From NCBI GenBank assembly GCA_001771575.1, contig MEUD01000001.1, positions 603,277 through 667,276 on the forward strand: DNA of 64,000 nt, written 5' to 3'. Both the position numbers and the translations under genes were made by a program. Under the pieces are notes generated by a model. It was not told where the DNA came from. It saw only the letters and a program-made list of their open reading frames with translations, and made no database searches. How positions within the stretch are numbered: position 1 is the stretch's first letter; the number at the start of each line of letters is the position of its first letter. Shown piece after piece: positions 34,516-44,144 of this stretch. This stretch comes from a candidate division WOR-1 bacterium RIFOXYB2_FULL_45_9. Lineage in GTDB: Bacteria > Margulisbacteria > WOR-1 > O2-12-FULL-45-9 > XYB2-FULL-48-7.

Positions 34516-36715
34516 AATAACCCCGGCCATCGCTCCTGATCGTCACCGCCCCGACATCTTTGGTCATGAGCAGCCCAAGCGGCGCGAGCTTAGCCAACGC
34601 TTTTTTTGAGGGATGGCCGTATCGATTGCGTTTTCCGACCGAGATCACCGCTTCTTTTGGGGAAACCGCTGCCAGGAACTCGTCGGAAGTTGAGGTCGCG
34701 CTCCCGTGGTGCCCAACTTTCAAAATGGTCGACCGGAGGTTTTCTCCCCGACCAAGCAAGCGCGCTTCGCTCTGGTCGTCCAGGTCACCGGTAAATAAAA
34801 ACGAGGTCGCGCCGTAAGCGAGCCGAAGGACAATCGAATTGCCGTTCACCGTTCCGTCAAGATCGCTGGGCCATAAGATCTTAGCGTTGACCTCCCCCAA
34901 GTTAAGGGTCATTCCTACCCGGCCGACCACCCGCCTGATCTTGTTCAAAGCGATCAATTCTTGAAAACGCCGGTAGGCGGGAGAATTTAAAACCTCTCCA
35001 TTATCGATGAGATTATCTACTTTTACCGACCGGAGAACCTCGTTAAGTCCGCCGATATGATCAGCATGTGGATGGGTAGCAATCACCAGGTCTAGTTTAT
35101 TGACCCCCTGTTTTCGCAGGAAAGGGAGGAGTACCATTTTGCCGATCCGGTCATACCCCCGCCCCTTATCACTCTCCTCACCGCCGCCGTCGATCAATAT
35201 TTTTCGGCCGTTTGGGCATTCAATAAAGGCGGCATCCCCCTGTCCGACATCAATAAACGTCACCACCAACCCCTTTTCACCGCCAATGAAAAGAGGGAGA
35301 AAGAAAACAATAATAAATAAAAAAACCGCCCGTTTGATCCCCTCCCGCGTCGCAAGCCTTTTGATCAGATTTAGGAGAACCAGATAATAAACGGCGAGCC
35401 AGATGAACGGCACCTGCCTAACATAAGCGGAACCGGCCGGAAGGGCGGCGATCGCTTTAGCGATCAGGTCGAGGAAAGCCAATCCCAGCCAGAGGGTCCC
35501 TCCCAGGACTTTAGCCAGCGGTAAAAAAATAAAGCCGATCATCGCGGTCGAAAACCCAAAAACGACCAGCGTTTCGATCCAGGGGAGAACAATAAAGTTG
35601 GATATTATCCCGGCCAAAGAGAACTGGTTAAAATTATAAACAATGAGCGGTGTCGTCGCCAGAAGGGGGCCGATCGATAAAGCAAAAAGCTCTCGCCCGG
35701 GAATTTTTTCCGGTAAACTTTCGGTAAGCGGCGGGACCAGAAAAAAAAGGGACCAGGTCGCCAGGAAAGAGAGCTGGAAGCCGAGATCAAAGAGATAATT
35801 GGGATCGAACAATAAAAGAATAAGCGCCGAAAGAGCAAGAGCGGTAGAAAATTCTTTTTCCCGATCAAACAGCTGGCCGACCAGAGCAATCTCCCCCATT
35901 ATAGCCGCTCGAAGGATCGACGCCCCGCCGCCAGTTACCACAACCAGCAAAAGATTAAATATCGTAGCGACGGCAACGCTAAGCCAGACAGGGAAGCGGC
36001 ATATTTTAGCTAACGATAGGCAAACCCCGATCAAAATCGAAACCTGTGTACCGGAAACGACCAGCAGATGGATAAGCCCGGCCTTGCGATACTCCTCTTT
36101 TACTTCAGGGTCCAGGGGCGAAACCGAACTTCCCAGGAGAACGCTCCCCAAAAGAGAGGCCTCTTTAAGCGGCAGGATCTGGACCAATACGTCATTAAAC
36201 CGGTCGCTAAAATAAAACGCCACTTTATTCCACCAATTCCCGCCGCTCCCCAGTTTCCGGCAGTGGGTCACTGAAAAAAGCAGTAACTTCTCGGGCCGGC
36301 TTAAGCGGCCGCGCAATTCAAGCTTATCCCCGTATTCAATCGGTTTCCCCGCTCGCAAAAAAACCAAAATATCCTGCCTGATCTTATTTTCATTCGCTCT
36401 TATTACCGTAAACGGAAAATAGACCTTTTCGCCGCTGACATTTGGTTTCCCGGCAACTTCTCCCTGAACCGTCAAAAAATCAGTTTCCACGAAACAGCCA
36501 AGTGGATCGGCTTGAGGCGCGCGCGATTGCAACAAGCCAAAAAGCAAAAAAATAACCAGCAACAACCGACCTATCTTGATCTTGATAATTATCGCGATGA
36601 CTGCTAACCCGACAAATAGTAACAACAAATAAAACGGCAGTGGAGGCGGAATATATTGGCCCAAGGCAATCCCCAGCGCGTAAGCGGCGGTTAAAAGGAC
36701 TATCGGTGAGAGCAT
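34460..36715 (-). CDS. comEC: DNA internalisation channel ComEC/Rec2
   Basis: Inner-membrane channel that carries single-stranded DNA into the cytoplasm in natural transformation. The 751-residue form has an N-terminal membrane pair and OB-like domain, a multi-helix competence domain (about 200-490, with LLVVSGTQVSILIG), and a C-terminal metallo-beta-lactamase domain (THPHADHIGG with His548, His550, Asp552, His553; LFTGDLD). All metal ligands are kept, so it may be nuclease-active. ATG 36715, one base after the comEA stop, is preferred over the upstream codon at 36763. Its last 18 codons run into the convergent barrel-SLH gene. Confidence 0.92.
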   Translation of the reverse strand: MLSPIVLLTAAYALGIALGQYIPPPLPFYLLLLFVGLAVIAIIIKIKIGRLLLVIFLLFGLLQSRAPQADPLGCFVETDFLTVQGEVAGKPNVSGEKVYFPFTVIRANENKIRQDILVFLRAGKPIEYGDKLELRGRLSRPEKLLLFSVTHCRKLGSGGNWWNKVAFYFSDRFNDVLVQILPLKEASLLGSVLLGSSVSPLDPEVKEEYRKAGLIHLLVVSGTQVSILIGVCLSLAKICRFPVWLSVAVATIFNLLLVVVTGGGASILRAAIMGEIALVGQLFDREKEFSTALALSALILLLFDPNYLFDLGFQLSFLATWSLFFLVPPLTESLPEKIPGRELFALSIGPLLATTPLIVYNFNQFSLAGIISNFIVLPWIETLVVFGFSTAMIGFIFLPLAKVLGGTLWLGLAFLDLIAKAIAALPAGSAYVRQVPFIWLAVYYLVLLNLIKRLATREGIKRAVFLFIIVFFLPLFIGGEKGLVVTFIDVGQGDAAFIECPNGRKILIDGGGEESDKGRGYDRIGKMVLLPFLRKQGVNKLDLVIATHPHADHIGGLNEVLRSVKVDNLIDNGEVLNSPAYRRFQELIALNKIRRVVGRVGMTLNLGEVNAKILWPSDLDGTVNGNSIVLRLAYGATSFLFTGDLDDQSEARLLGRGENLRSTILKVGHHGSATSTSDEFLAAVSPKEAVISVGKRNRYGHPSKKALAKLAPLGLLMTKDVGAVTIRSDGRGYSIATERPCRSARNSRPPD

Positions 36716-36716
36716 C

Positions 36717-37265
36717 TCATAAAACAAGCTCTCCCTTGATCCTCTCAAACTTGGCCTTGCCAAAACGAGGGAGATCCATTAACTGCTCAAGCTTGGTAAA
36801 GGGACCATTCTTCTGACGATAGGCAACAATCGCTTTGGCAGTCGACGCGCCGATCCCAGGAAGAGCATCAAAGGCTTTTTCATCGCTTGAGTTTAAGCTG
36901 ACTTTGTTTCCCAGAGCGCTCGCTCCCCCAACCTCTTGGAGAATAACAACTTTTTGTGGAATAGCGATCTTTTGGCCATCTTTGACCGTTTCCGCCAAGT
37001 TAACTGACGAAAGGTCGGCAGTCGGCAGTGAACCACCGGCCAACCGGATAACATCAATTACACGATCACCCCCTTGGACGGAATAAACCCCTTCATTTCT
37101 AACCGCGCCGCAAAGATGGACCTCAACTTTTGAGGCTGTTTCCGGCGGCATAATAGCCAGCTCTTGAGCGGTATTCCCCGGTTTGAAATACATCACGCCA
37201 AGTCCTATTATTAATGATAAAACAAGTCCGAGGATAAGAAGTTGTTGTTCTTTATTGATCTCCAT
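36717..37265 (-). CDS. comEA: Competence DNA-binding protein ComEA
   Basis: A 182-residue DNA receptor of the transformation system. It has an N-terminal membrane anchor (about 8-26), an SLBB domain (VEVHLCGAVRNEGVYSVQGGDRV, about 47-102) and a C-terminal double helix-hairpin-helix (FDALPGIGASTAKAIVAYRQ, about 132-151, then LMDLPRFGKAKFERI). The helix-hairpin-helix binds double-stranded DNA outside the inner membrane. comEC follows directly. A TAAAAT box lies 15 bases before the ATG. No pilus genes are in the window, so competence is likely but not shown. Confidence 0.92.
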   Translation of the reverse strand: MEINKEQQLLILGLVLSLIIGLGVMYFKPGNTAQELAIMPPETASKVEVHLCGAVRNEGVYSVQGGDRVIDVIRLAGGSLPTADLSSVNLAETVKDGQKIAIPQKVVILQEVGGASALGNKVSLNSSDEKAFDALPGIGASTAKAIVAYRQKNGPFTKLEQLMDLPRFGKAKFERIKGELVL

Positions 37266-37313
37266 GACCGAGGAAAAGCAATTTTATTGCCAAAAAAACC
37301 AGATAACCCTCAC

Positions 37314-37904
37314 TTATATCTTCTTGGCTACGTTGAGGATATCTTCGACATAGGCTTTGGTCTTGGCGGAGAAGCCGCCGTTGCGGGTGATGGCGTTGGG
37401 GCCTTCAAAATAACCGGCCAGGGCGTTGGTCGCGTTCCCTCCAAACCTTTGCAGGAGGGATTTAATGTAAAGGACGGTCCCGTGGGTGTTTTGCTCAATA
37501 TCAAAAGGGTCGTCGAGCTTAAGTCCCTTCGCGGTCGACGGGAGGAGCTGGCCAAGGCCGATCGCCCCGGATGAAGAGACCGCTTTGGGATTAAAACGGG
37601 ACTCCCGATACATTAGGGCGGTAATCAATTTGGGGTTGACGTTTTTTTCGTTGGAATTGCGGACGATGCTTTCGGCAATCGTCGCCGCTTCATCGGGAGA
37701 CCGGTATTTGACGATAAATTTTTGGATCGCCGCTCGCTCCCCTTCTTCAGGGTCGCCGACCGGATCGATCGGCGGAGCGCTAACATCATTATAAACGACC
37801 CCGGGAGGAGAAGGCGGCTGGCCGCTTGGAGATTTATGATCGCCAAGACTGGTCAAGATCGAGATCACAAAAATGAAGACAACTACCGCGGTGGTAGCTT
37901 CCAT
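37314..37904 (-). CDS. Lytic transglycosylase (SLT domain)
   Basis: A 196-residue peptidoglycan lyase. An N-terminal hydrophobic anchor (about 5-20) is followed by a proline-rich linker (23-50) and an SLT domain (about 75-195). The catalytic glutamate is Glu101 in ALMYRESRFNP; SSSGAIGLGQLLPSTA and the downstream YFEGP turn are the other marks. It should sit in the periplasm on the inner membrane. The ATG abuts the purL stop. It precedes comEA by 48 bp on the same strand and could open the wall for the DNA uptake machinery, though this is only suggested by position. Confidence 0.88.
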   Translation of the reverse strand: MEATTAVVVFIFVISILTSLGDHKSPSGQPPSPPGVVYNDVSAPPIDPVGDPEEGERAAIQKFIVKYRSPDEAATIAESIVRNSNEKNVNPKLITALMYRESRFNPKAVSSSGAIGLGQLLPSTAKGLKLDDPFDIEQNTHGTVLYIKSLLQRFGGNATNALAGYFEGPNAITRNGGFSAKTKAYVEDILNVAKKI

Positions 37905-40055
37905 TTATCTTTTTTCGCCGGTCTCAGCCGGCGTCAGTAAGTTGGGGATAGCGTGATAATAAGTATCGCTCATCTTTTTGACCGGCAATTCCAGCAGTTT
38001 TTTCTGTTTCTTGAAGATCGAAAGCAAGGCGCCACCGACCTTCCCCAGGATCTGGAAGGGGACGTCGTTAAGCATGGCAATATCGGAAAGCGGAAAAATG
38101 TTATCGGGCGAGATCGTGATCAGGATCCGCGACTGCCCCTCACCGAACAAAAGAGAATTGTTATCGACCGGCTCGTTCAGATTAAGCGAAGCGCCGATCT
38201 TACCAAGAATACAGCATTCCGCCAGGGCAACCGCCAGCCCACCTTCCGACAGGTCATGGGCCGACTTGACGAGCCCCAGCTGGATCGCTTCCAGGCAGGC
38301 TTTTTGGACCTTCGCCTCGACCTTGAGATCGATATCCGGCATCCCGGTCCAGGTTTTGGTCTCTCCCAACAGGATGATCAAATCCCCTTTTTCTTTAAAA
38401 GGAGCGGAACAGCGTTGGTTGATATGCTTGACGATCCCGACCATCCCGATCATCGGGGTCGGCAGGATCGGCCCCCTGGGACTTTCATTATAAAGAGAGA
38501 CATTGCCGGAAACAACCGGCAGGTTATAAAACTTACAGGCGTCGGCGATCCCTTCGACGCACGACTTAAACATATAGAAGCGGTCCGGTTTCTCCGGGTT
38601 GGCAAAATTCAAGCAGTCGGTCACCGCCGCCGGATCGGCCCCGGTTACCACCAGGTTCCGCATCGCCTCCGATACCGCGATCTGCGCCCCGATATAAGGG
38701 TCGAGCTGGCAATAGCGGGCGTTACAGTCGGTCGTGACAGCGATCCCCCAGTCCTTATCTTTGAGTCGGAGAACGGTCGCGTCCCCACCCGGATAAACGG
38801 TCGTGTTCAGCTGGACCATGTGATCGTACTGCTCATAGACCCATTTCTTGCTGGCAATGTTGGGATCGGCCAGTAGTTTAAGAAGATGCCGGCTATTGTT
38901 GGCCGGCTTTTTTACTTTGGGCTTTTCAGTCTTTGGCTTTTCAAACGCCATTTCGTAAATCGGGGCTTTGGCCAGTTCGTCCGCCGGGAGGTTGGCGACT
39001 ATTTTATCGCCGCTTCTAATAACAACTTGCTTCTTTTCGGTCACGAAACCAACGACCTCCGCTTCCAGTCCCCATTTGTGGAAAATATCGAGGATCGCCT
39101 GCTCTTTCCCCCGCTGGACGCAGAGGAGTTGGCGCTCCTGCGATTCGGACATCATGATCTCCCACGGCTCCATACCGGTTTCACGCAGTGGAACTTTATC
39201 AAGATCTACGTCGACCCCTACTCCCCCGGCCGCCGCCATTTCGGCCGACGAACAGGTCAAACCGGCCGCCCCCATATCCTTGATTCCAACCACCAGCCCG
39301 GTCTTTAAAGCTTCCAGGGTCGCTTCGATCAAACATTTTTCGGTAAAGGGATCGCCTACCTGGACGGTCGGCCGTTTCTCGCACTCCCCCGCCGCAAATT
39401 CTGATGACGCCAAGACCGAACAGCCACCGATCCCGTCACGGCCGGTCTTGGAACCGGCATAAATTATGGAATTTCCCGGCCCCTGGGCCCTGGCCCGAGC
39501 AATCTCATCCCGCTCGCAAACCCCGACACACATGACGTTGACCAGGCAATTGCCGGCGTAAGCTTCGTCAAAATAGATTTCGCCGCCAACGGTCGGGACC
39601 CCGACACAGTTCCCGTAGAACTGAATCCCGTCGATCACTCCGGAAAAGATGAACTTATTAAGCGGGTTATCAAGAGGCCCAAAGCGGAGCGAGTCAAGCA
39701 GGGCGATCGGCCGGGCGCCGGTCGTAAAAATATCACGGATGATCCCGCCAACTCCGGTCGCCGCCCCCTGGCGCGGCTCAACCTGGGAAGGATGATTGTG
39801 GGATTCGGCTTTAAAGATGATCGCTTTGCCGTCGTAAACAATCCCTCCCGCGTCCTCGCCCACCAGCGACTCGTATTTCCCTTTCTGGGGGAAGAGACGG
39901 AGGTATTTGCGAGAGCGAGGATAGCCGCAATGCTCGGACCATTCAACCGAGAACATTGCCGTTTCGGTCGGGGTCGGTTCGCGGTCAAGTGTTTTAACGA
40001 TCCGCTCAAACTCGGCGTCGGTTAAGCCAAGCTCGCGGTAAACTTTTTTCTCCAT
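37905..40055 (-). CDS. purL: Phosphoribosylformylglycinamidine synthase II
   Basis: Small-form PurL of 716 residues, the ATP-dependent FGAM synthase subunit of purine synthesis. It shows EHCGYPRSRKYLR, the AESHNHPSQVEP catalytic region, GIIRDIFTTGARPIALLDSL, GVGVPTVGGE-like GVPTVGGEIYF, and VVSGNVSLYNES in the second half. A lysine- and proline-rich linker (about 372-390) joins the halves. purS and purQ are not beside it. A TTTCCA-17-TAAAAT promoter ends 6 bases before the ATG. Confidence 0.96.
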   Translation of the reverse strand: MEKKVYRELGLTDAEFERIVKTLDREPTPTETAMFSVEWSEHCGYPRSRKYLRLFPQKGKYESLVGEDAGGIVYDGKAIIFKAESHNHPSQVEPRQGAATGVGGIIRDIFTTGARPIALLDSLRFGPLDNPLNKFIFSGVIDGIQFYGNCVGVPTVGGEIYFDEAYAGNCLVNVMCVGVCERDEIARARAQGPGNSIIYAGSKTGRDGIGGCSVLASSEFAAGECEKRPTVQVGDPFTEKCLIEATLEALKTGLVVGIKDMGAAGLTCSSAEMAAAGGVGVDVDLDKVPLRETGMEPWEIMMSESQERQLLCVQRGKEQAILDIFHKWGLEAEVVGFVTEKKQVVIRSGDKIVANLPADELAKAPIYEMAFEKPKTEKPKVKKPANNSRHLLKLLADPNIASKKWVYEQYDHMVQLNTTVYPGGDATVLRLKDKDWGIAVTTDCNARYCQLDPYIGAQIAVSEAMRNLVVTGADPAAVTDCLNFANPEKPDRFYMFKSCVEGIADACKFYNLPVVSGNVSLYNESPRGPILPTPMIGMVGIVKHINQRCSAPFKEKGDLIILLGETKTWTGMPDIDLKVEAKVQKACLEAIQLGLVKSAHDLSEGGLAVALAECCILGKIGASLNLNEPVDNNSLLFGEGQSRILITISPDNIFPLSDIAMLNDVPFQILGKVGGALLSIFKKQKKLLELPVKKMSDTYYHAIPNLLTPAETGEKR

Positions 40056-40061
40056 GAGGCT

Positions 40062-40090
40062 ATTTTATCATTATTTGCGGATCATGGAAA
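40062..40090 (-). promoter_or_regulatory. purL promoter, leaderless configuration
   Basis: TTTCCA (40090-40085), a 17-base spacer and TAAAAT (40067-40062). The -10 ends 6 bases before ATG 40055, so transcription should begin at or next to the start codon. The -35 box overlaps the first codons of the divergent gene at 40084. Confidence 0.6.
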
Positions 40091-41670
40091 CAGAAAGCCT
40101 TATTTCGCGCAAGAAATCACCCCAAATAAACGATAAATATGCATCAGAACCATGGGAGGCGCAAATGGTCCAAAACTGTTCTTTTACCGGGGTAACCGGA
40201 GCACCCCAGAGGCAATTCCGGCCAAATTATGTCCATGTTGACCAAAGGCCAAATTTATTAAATCACCTGAATACCGTCCGTTTTGCTGAAGCTTCCCGGT
40301 TATTGGCGAACCCCGGTCCTGATATTTTAACCCTTGGAACAATCGGCTCCGGCAGTCATTTTGAAGCCAATATCCCATCCCTCTCCCCGATTATTGCCGA
40401 GTTCCGCTATAATCAACAGCAAAACCAGTGGGAAATCAAAGGTTCATGGGTTAGCGCTTTTCTACTGGTCGAGAATGGGAAAGCGACCCAGATCGGCGGC
40501 CGGAGCGGCCAGGTCGATTGGTGTAAAATTGAAAGCGGCAACCTTCTCCAATTCTGCAACGGACAAGAAATCGATTTCACTTTTCCCGTAAATGAACCGG
40601 AACCCAAACCAGGGGAAATCGTTCCTGGCCACCGTTCCCCCTGCCAGATATTTACCAACCGTTTATTATTTTCCTGCCTGAATCCATACCGAAGCCATGA
40701 AGTCGACCAGGCGCTAAAAAGTTCCAGCTGGGTCATTTCACTCGGGGTCCGCGGTTCAGGAAGCCATTTTGAAGTTGATCTCCCCACCCTTTCACCCGGG
40801 ATTGCGGAGTTCAGCTATAGCCGACGGCTGGGAACGTGGCAAGTCCGGACAGCTGGAATCGATGCTATTTTGATGATTGATAAAGAAAATGGAGCGGTCC
40901 AGCTTGGCGGGGCCAGCGGTAAAAATGGTTGGGTTCCGATTAAATGCGGTAATTTGCTCCAGTTCCACAACGGCGACCGGCTCGAGTTCTCCCTCCCCAA
41001 CCATCTGGAGGTTGAAAGCCACGTACCAAATGTTAAATATCGCAACGGTCTAGTGTATACGATAGTTTCAAACCCGGAGCGGCTGGTTTCCGGCTGTAAT
41101 ATCCCAGGTTCCCATACACGGGAAATTATTTCAGTTCGCGACGACCAGGAAACCAGAGATTTCATTGAGCAAGGGATGATCACAGCCGCTCAACATCGTA
41201 CCCGCGTCTTCAAATGGGGAAAAAGCGAAGCAGAATCCCTGTTTTCGTATACCACTTCCCATTTCAAGTATACCTGGGAAGATACCGATGAAGGGTGGAG
41301 AACGACCTGGGAAGCGCTGGCCAAAAAGTATCATGATCTGAAAGTTTCTCTTGGGATCTTTATTGCCGAACGCACCGGCTGCTGCCGCCATCAAGCGACC
41401 GCCCTGCAACTTCTCTATCAGGAATGGAGCCTGGAGTCGCGCTTCGTCAGGGGGACAATCAAGGTCAATGGCAAAAATTGCCGGCATGCCTGGGTTGAAG
41501 TCTTGATCGACGGCAAATGGCATGTTGCCGATCCGGCCCAGCGATATTTCAAGGAAAAAACTGAAGCTTACCAAAAAAGAGGGTATATCGTAGGCTCTAA
41601 CGAGGTTGAAATGCCGATAACCGAAAACCTTGAGCCGGGGGCTCACGGCACGGCATTATTTGGTAAATAA
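40084..41670 (+). CDS. Transglutaminase-like protein with two FHA-like repeats
   Basis: A 528-residue cytoplasmic-type protein with no signal peptide. Two repeats of about 87 residues (80-166 and 217-305) share LG..GSGSHFE.(N/D)(I/L)P.LSP.IAEF.Y, a W near the middle, and LLQF.NG at the end. Their layout resembles FHA domains, but the residues that bind phosphothreonine (R and H in SRxH) are replaced by P and I/A. The C-terminal part (about 360-520) is a transglutaminase/cysteine-protease core with Cys434 in GCCRHQA, His468 in RHAWVEV and Asp483 in VADPAQ, so the triad is complete. ATG 40084 is preferred to 40054, which overlaps purL. Function is not known. Confidence 0.65.
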   Translation: METESLISRKKSPQINDKYASEPWEAQMVQNCSFTGVTGAPQRQFRPNYVHVDQRPNLLNHLNTVRFAEASRLLANPGPDILTLGTIGSGSHFEANIPSLSPIIAEFRYNQQQNQWEIKGSWVSAFLLVENGKATQIGGRSGQVDWCKIESGNLLQFCNGQEIDFTFPVNEPEPKPGEIVPGHRSPCQIFTNRLLFSCLNPYRSHEVDQALKSSSWVISLGVRGSGSHFEVDLPTLSPGIAEFSYSRRLGTWQVRTAGIDAILMIDKENGAVQLGGASGKNGWVPIKCGNLLQFHNGDRLEFSLPNHLEVESHVPNVKYRNGLVYTIVSNPERLVSGCNIPGSHTREIISVRDDQETRDFIEQGMITAAQHRTRVFKWGKSEAESLFSYTTSHFKYTWEDTDEGWRTTWEALAKKYHDLKVSLGIFIAERTGCCRHQATALQLLYQEWSLESRFVRGTIKVNGKNCRHAWVEVLIDGKWHVADPAQRYFKEKTEAYQKRGYIVGSNEVEMPITENLEPGAHGTALFGK

Positions 41671-41674
41671 AAAA

Positions 41675-41696
41675 GGACCGGCTTTTCAGCCGGTCC
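41675..41696 (-). terminator. Rho-independent terminator after pnp (possibly bidirectional)
   Basis: GGACCGGCT (41675-41683) pairs perfectly with AGCCGGTCC (41688-41696) over a 4-base loop. On the minus strand it is followed by a run of six T, as expected for the end of the rpsO-pnp transcript. On the plus strand it follows the transglutaminase-like gene by 4 bases with a weaker T-rich tail. Confidence 0.85.
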
Positions 41697-41722
41697 TTAA
41701 ATCACTACTTACGTTTAACTAA

Positions 41723-43843
41723 CTACATCGCCCGTTTTTTATCATCTTCCGTAACACCCTTCATGGTCAGGTTGATCCGGCCTTTATCGTCGATCTCAAT
41801 AACTTTGACGATCACTTCGTCATCAAGTTTCAGAACATCTTCAACCCTGGCAACCCGCTGGGGAGCGAGCTGGGAGATGTGGACCAAGCCGTCTTTCCCG
41901 CCCGGGATCTCGCAGAAAGCGCCGAAGTCCATAATTCTGACCACTTTAGAGTGGAAAACATCGCCCGCTTTCGGTTCAAAGGTGATCGCGTCGACTTCCG
42001 CTTTGGCTTTTTTCGCCATTTCGGCATCGTTGGTCGTGATCCGGATCGTTCCGTCGTCTTCGATGTCCATTTGGACGCCGGTTTCGTCGGTGATCCGTCT
42101 AATGTTCTTTCCGCCCGGGCCAATGACCATGCCGATCTTCTCGGGATCGATCTTGAAAGAGATGACCCGCGGTGCGAACGGCGACAGTTCAGTGCTTGGC
42201 TTGGGGAGGATCGCTTCCATTTTATCAAGAATAAAATAGCGCCCTTCTTTAGCCTGCTGGAGCGCCCTCTTGATCAGGTCAAAGGAGAGCCCTTTGATCT
42301 TGATATCAACCTGGATCGCGGTAATCCCTTTGCGGGTACCGGTCACCTTGAAATCCATGTCTCCCAGGTGGTCTTCAAGCCCCTGGATATCGGTGATCGT
42401 GACGAACTTATCCCCTTCAGAGATCAAGCCGACCGAAATACCGGCGACTGGAGCGTCGATCTTGACCCCGGCGTGCATCAGGGCAAGGGTGGAGCCGCAG
42501 GTCGAAGCCATTGAAGTGGAGCCATTGCTCCCCAGGACTTCGGAAACCAGGCGAAGGGTGTAGGGAAAATCGTCCGGTTTTGGAACAACCGGTAAAAGGG
42601 CTTTTTCTGCCAGAGCACCGTGGCCGATCTCCCGGCGGCCCGGACCGCGCATTGGGCGAACCTCGCCGACCGAGTAGGCCGGGAAGTTGTAATGGTGCAT
42701 GTAGCGTTTGCCGGTCTCTTCAAGGTCAAGCCCTTCAAGCCGCTGTTCTTCTCCCAATGAGCCAAGTGTTAAGATCGTTAGGACCTGGGTCTGGCCCCGG
42801 GAAAAGATCGCTGAACCATGGGTCCTGGGGAGGGTCCCGATCTCGCAGTTGATCTCGCGAATGTCGTTTGGCCCCCGGCCGTCGACCCGCTTGTTCTCTT
42901 TAAGGACCAGGCGGCGCATCGTTTCGTATTCGATCTCTTCAATGACCGCTTTAATATCACCGGGATGTTTTTTCAGCTCGTCTTCCAGCTCTTTGTTTTC
43001 CAGCGCTTTGGCCTTGACATCGGATTTGATCGCGTCAAGTTCGTCCATCTGCTTTTCCCGGTCGGTGATCCGCATCGCTTTTTCGATCCTACCAGTAACT
43101 TCCTTAGTGACAAAAGAGCGGACCTTGTCGCTGATCTTATATACTTCTACTTTAGCTTTTTCTTTGCCGGCTTTTTTGACCAGCTCTTCCTGCATGGCGA
43201 TCGATTCTTTGATAAAAGTGTGGCCAAATTTGATCGCTTCGAGCATCTGGTCTTCGGAGATCTGGTTCGCCCCGGCCTCGATCATGGAGATCTCGGTCTT
43301 GGTCCCGGCGATCACCAGGTCAAGGGTTGATTCTTTGGTTTGGGACTGTGTCGGATTGGCGACAAACTTGCCGTCCACGATCGAAACTCTGACCGCCCCA
43401 ATCGGACCGTCAAACGGGATATCGGAGATCGAAAGAGCCGCAGAAGCGCCGATAATCCCCAAAACATCATGCGGATTTTCCTGGTCAACCGAGAGCGGGG
43501 TCACCACGACCTGAACATCGTTGCGGAACCCTTCGGGAAACATCGGCCGGATCGGCCGGTCAACTTTGCGGCAATTGAGAATAGCTTTTTCCGAAAGGCG
43601 CCCTTCCCGCTTGAAGAAACCACCCGGGATCTTCCCGGCGGCGTAGAGCTTTTCTTCAAATTCAACCATTAAGGGGAAGAAATCGATCCCTTCGCGGGGG
43701 GTCAGGCTCATCGTCGCGGTCGCTAGGATCATGGTATCGCCAATACGGACAATAACCGAACCGCCGGCTTCTTTGGCTACTCGACCTGTTTCAATGGAGA
43801 GGACTTTACCGTCACTAAGGGTCTTTTCAACTGTATTAATCAT
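41723..43843 (-). CDS. pnp: Polyribonucleotide nucleotidyltransferase
   Basis: Phosphorolytic 3'-5' exoribonuclease of the RNA degradosome, 706 residues. Two RNase PH cores flank a helical domain. A KH domain lies near the C-terminus (IDPEKIGMVIGPGGKNIRRI) and is followed by an S1 domain (VVRIMDFGAFCEIPGGKDGLV and HISQLAP). Length and order are standard. The start shares one base with the rpsO stop, the usual rpsO-pnp arrangement. Confidence 0.97.
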   Translation of the reverse strand: MINTVEKTLSDGKVLSIETGRVAKEAGGSVIVRIGDTMILATATMSLTPREGIDFFPLMVEFEEKLYAAGKIPGGFFKREGRLSEKAILNCRKVDRPIRPMFPEGFRNDVQVVVTPLSVDQENPHDVLGIIGASAALSISDIPFDGPIGAVRVSIVDGKFVANPTQSQTKESTLDLVIAGTKTEISMIEAGANQISEDQMLEAIKFGHTFIKESIAMQEELVKKAGKEKAKVEVYKISDKVRSFVTKEVTGRIEKAMRITDREKQMDELDAIKSDVKAKALENKELEDELKKHPGDIKAVIEEIEYETMRRLVLKENKRVDGRGPNDIREINCEIGTLPRTHGSAIFSRGQTQVLTILTLGSLGEEQRLEGLDLEETGKRYMHHYNFPAYSVGEVRPMRGPGRREIGHGALAEKALLPVVPKPDDFPYTLRLVSEVLGSNGSTSMASTCGSTLALMHAGVKIDAPVAGISVGLISEGDKFVTITDIQGLEDHLGDMDFKVTGTRKGITAIQVDIKIKGLSFDLIKRALQQAKEGRYFILDKMEAILPKPSTELSPFAPRVISFKIDPEKIGMVIGPGGKNIRRITDETGVQMDIEDDGTIRITTNDAEMAKKAKAEVDAITFEPKAGDVFHSKVVRIMDFGAFCEIPGGKDGLVHISQLAPQRVARVEDVLKLDDEVIVKVIEIDDKGRINLTMKGVTEDDKKRAM

Positions 43844-44106
43844 TACTTTGTTTTCAAACTAGAGGAAAGCTCTTCGAACTTCTTAACATCCGTCCGGTGG
43901 AGGTAGTTAAGGAGCCGTTTGCGCTGACCAACCAGGATCAGGAGACCGCGCCGGCTGTGATGATCTTTTTTGTTCCTTTTAAGATGATCAACCAGCTGAT
44001 CTATTCTTTTGGTCAGGACCGCGACCTGGACTTCGGGTGATCCAGTATCACTCGCATGCCTTTTGTATTTCCCAATGACCTCTGTTTTTACTTCCTTTTT
44101 TAACAT
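43843..44106 (-). CDS. rpsO: 30S ribosomal protein S15
   Basis: An 87-residue primary 16S rRNA-binding protein. It shows [29 protein letters not shown] and [21 protein letters not shown], the full family signature. It has its own promoter in the end of ribF (44116-44144), with the -10 nine bases from the ATG. The leader is too short for the pseudoknot by which enteric S15 represses itself. Confidence 0.97.
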   Translation of the reverse strand: MLKKEVKTEVIGKYKRHASDTGSPEVQVAVLTKRIDQLVDHLKRNKKDHHSRRGLLILVGQRKRLLNYLHRTDVKKFEELSSSLKTK

Positions 44107-44115
44107 ATTAATTGT

Positions 44116-44144
44116 ATTGTATCACATCCTCCGCAGACGGGCAA
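44116..44144 (-). promoter_or_regulatory. rpsO promoter, near-leaderless
   Basis: TTGCCC (44144-44139), 17 bases and TACAAT (44121-44116). The -10 ends 9 bases before ATG 44106. The -35 lies within the last codons of ribF. A second TACAAT, overlapping the first by one base, sits 4 bases from the start. Confidence 0.55.

Noticed and set aside
36999-37040. Seven-base periodic stretch in comEA (CGGCAGT twice)
   Set aside because: The encoded LPTADLSSVNLAE stretch aligns with normal ComEA sequence, so no insertion is needed; two matching units may be chance.
38889-38914. Terminator-like GCCGGC hairpin plus six T on the plus strand inside purL
   Set aside because: The T-run is the complement of lysine codons in a Lys/Pro-rich linker, and no plus-strand transcript is expected there.
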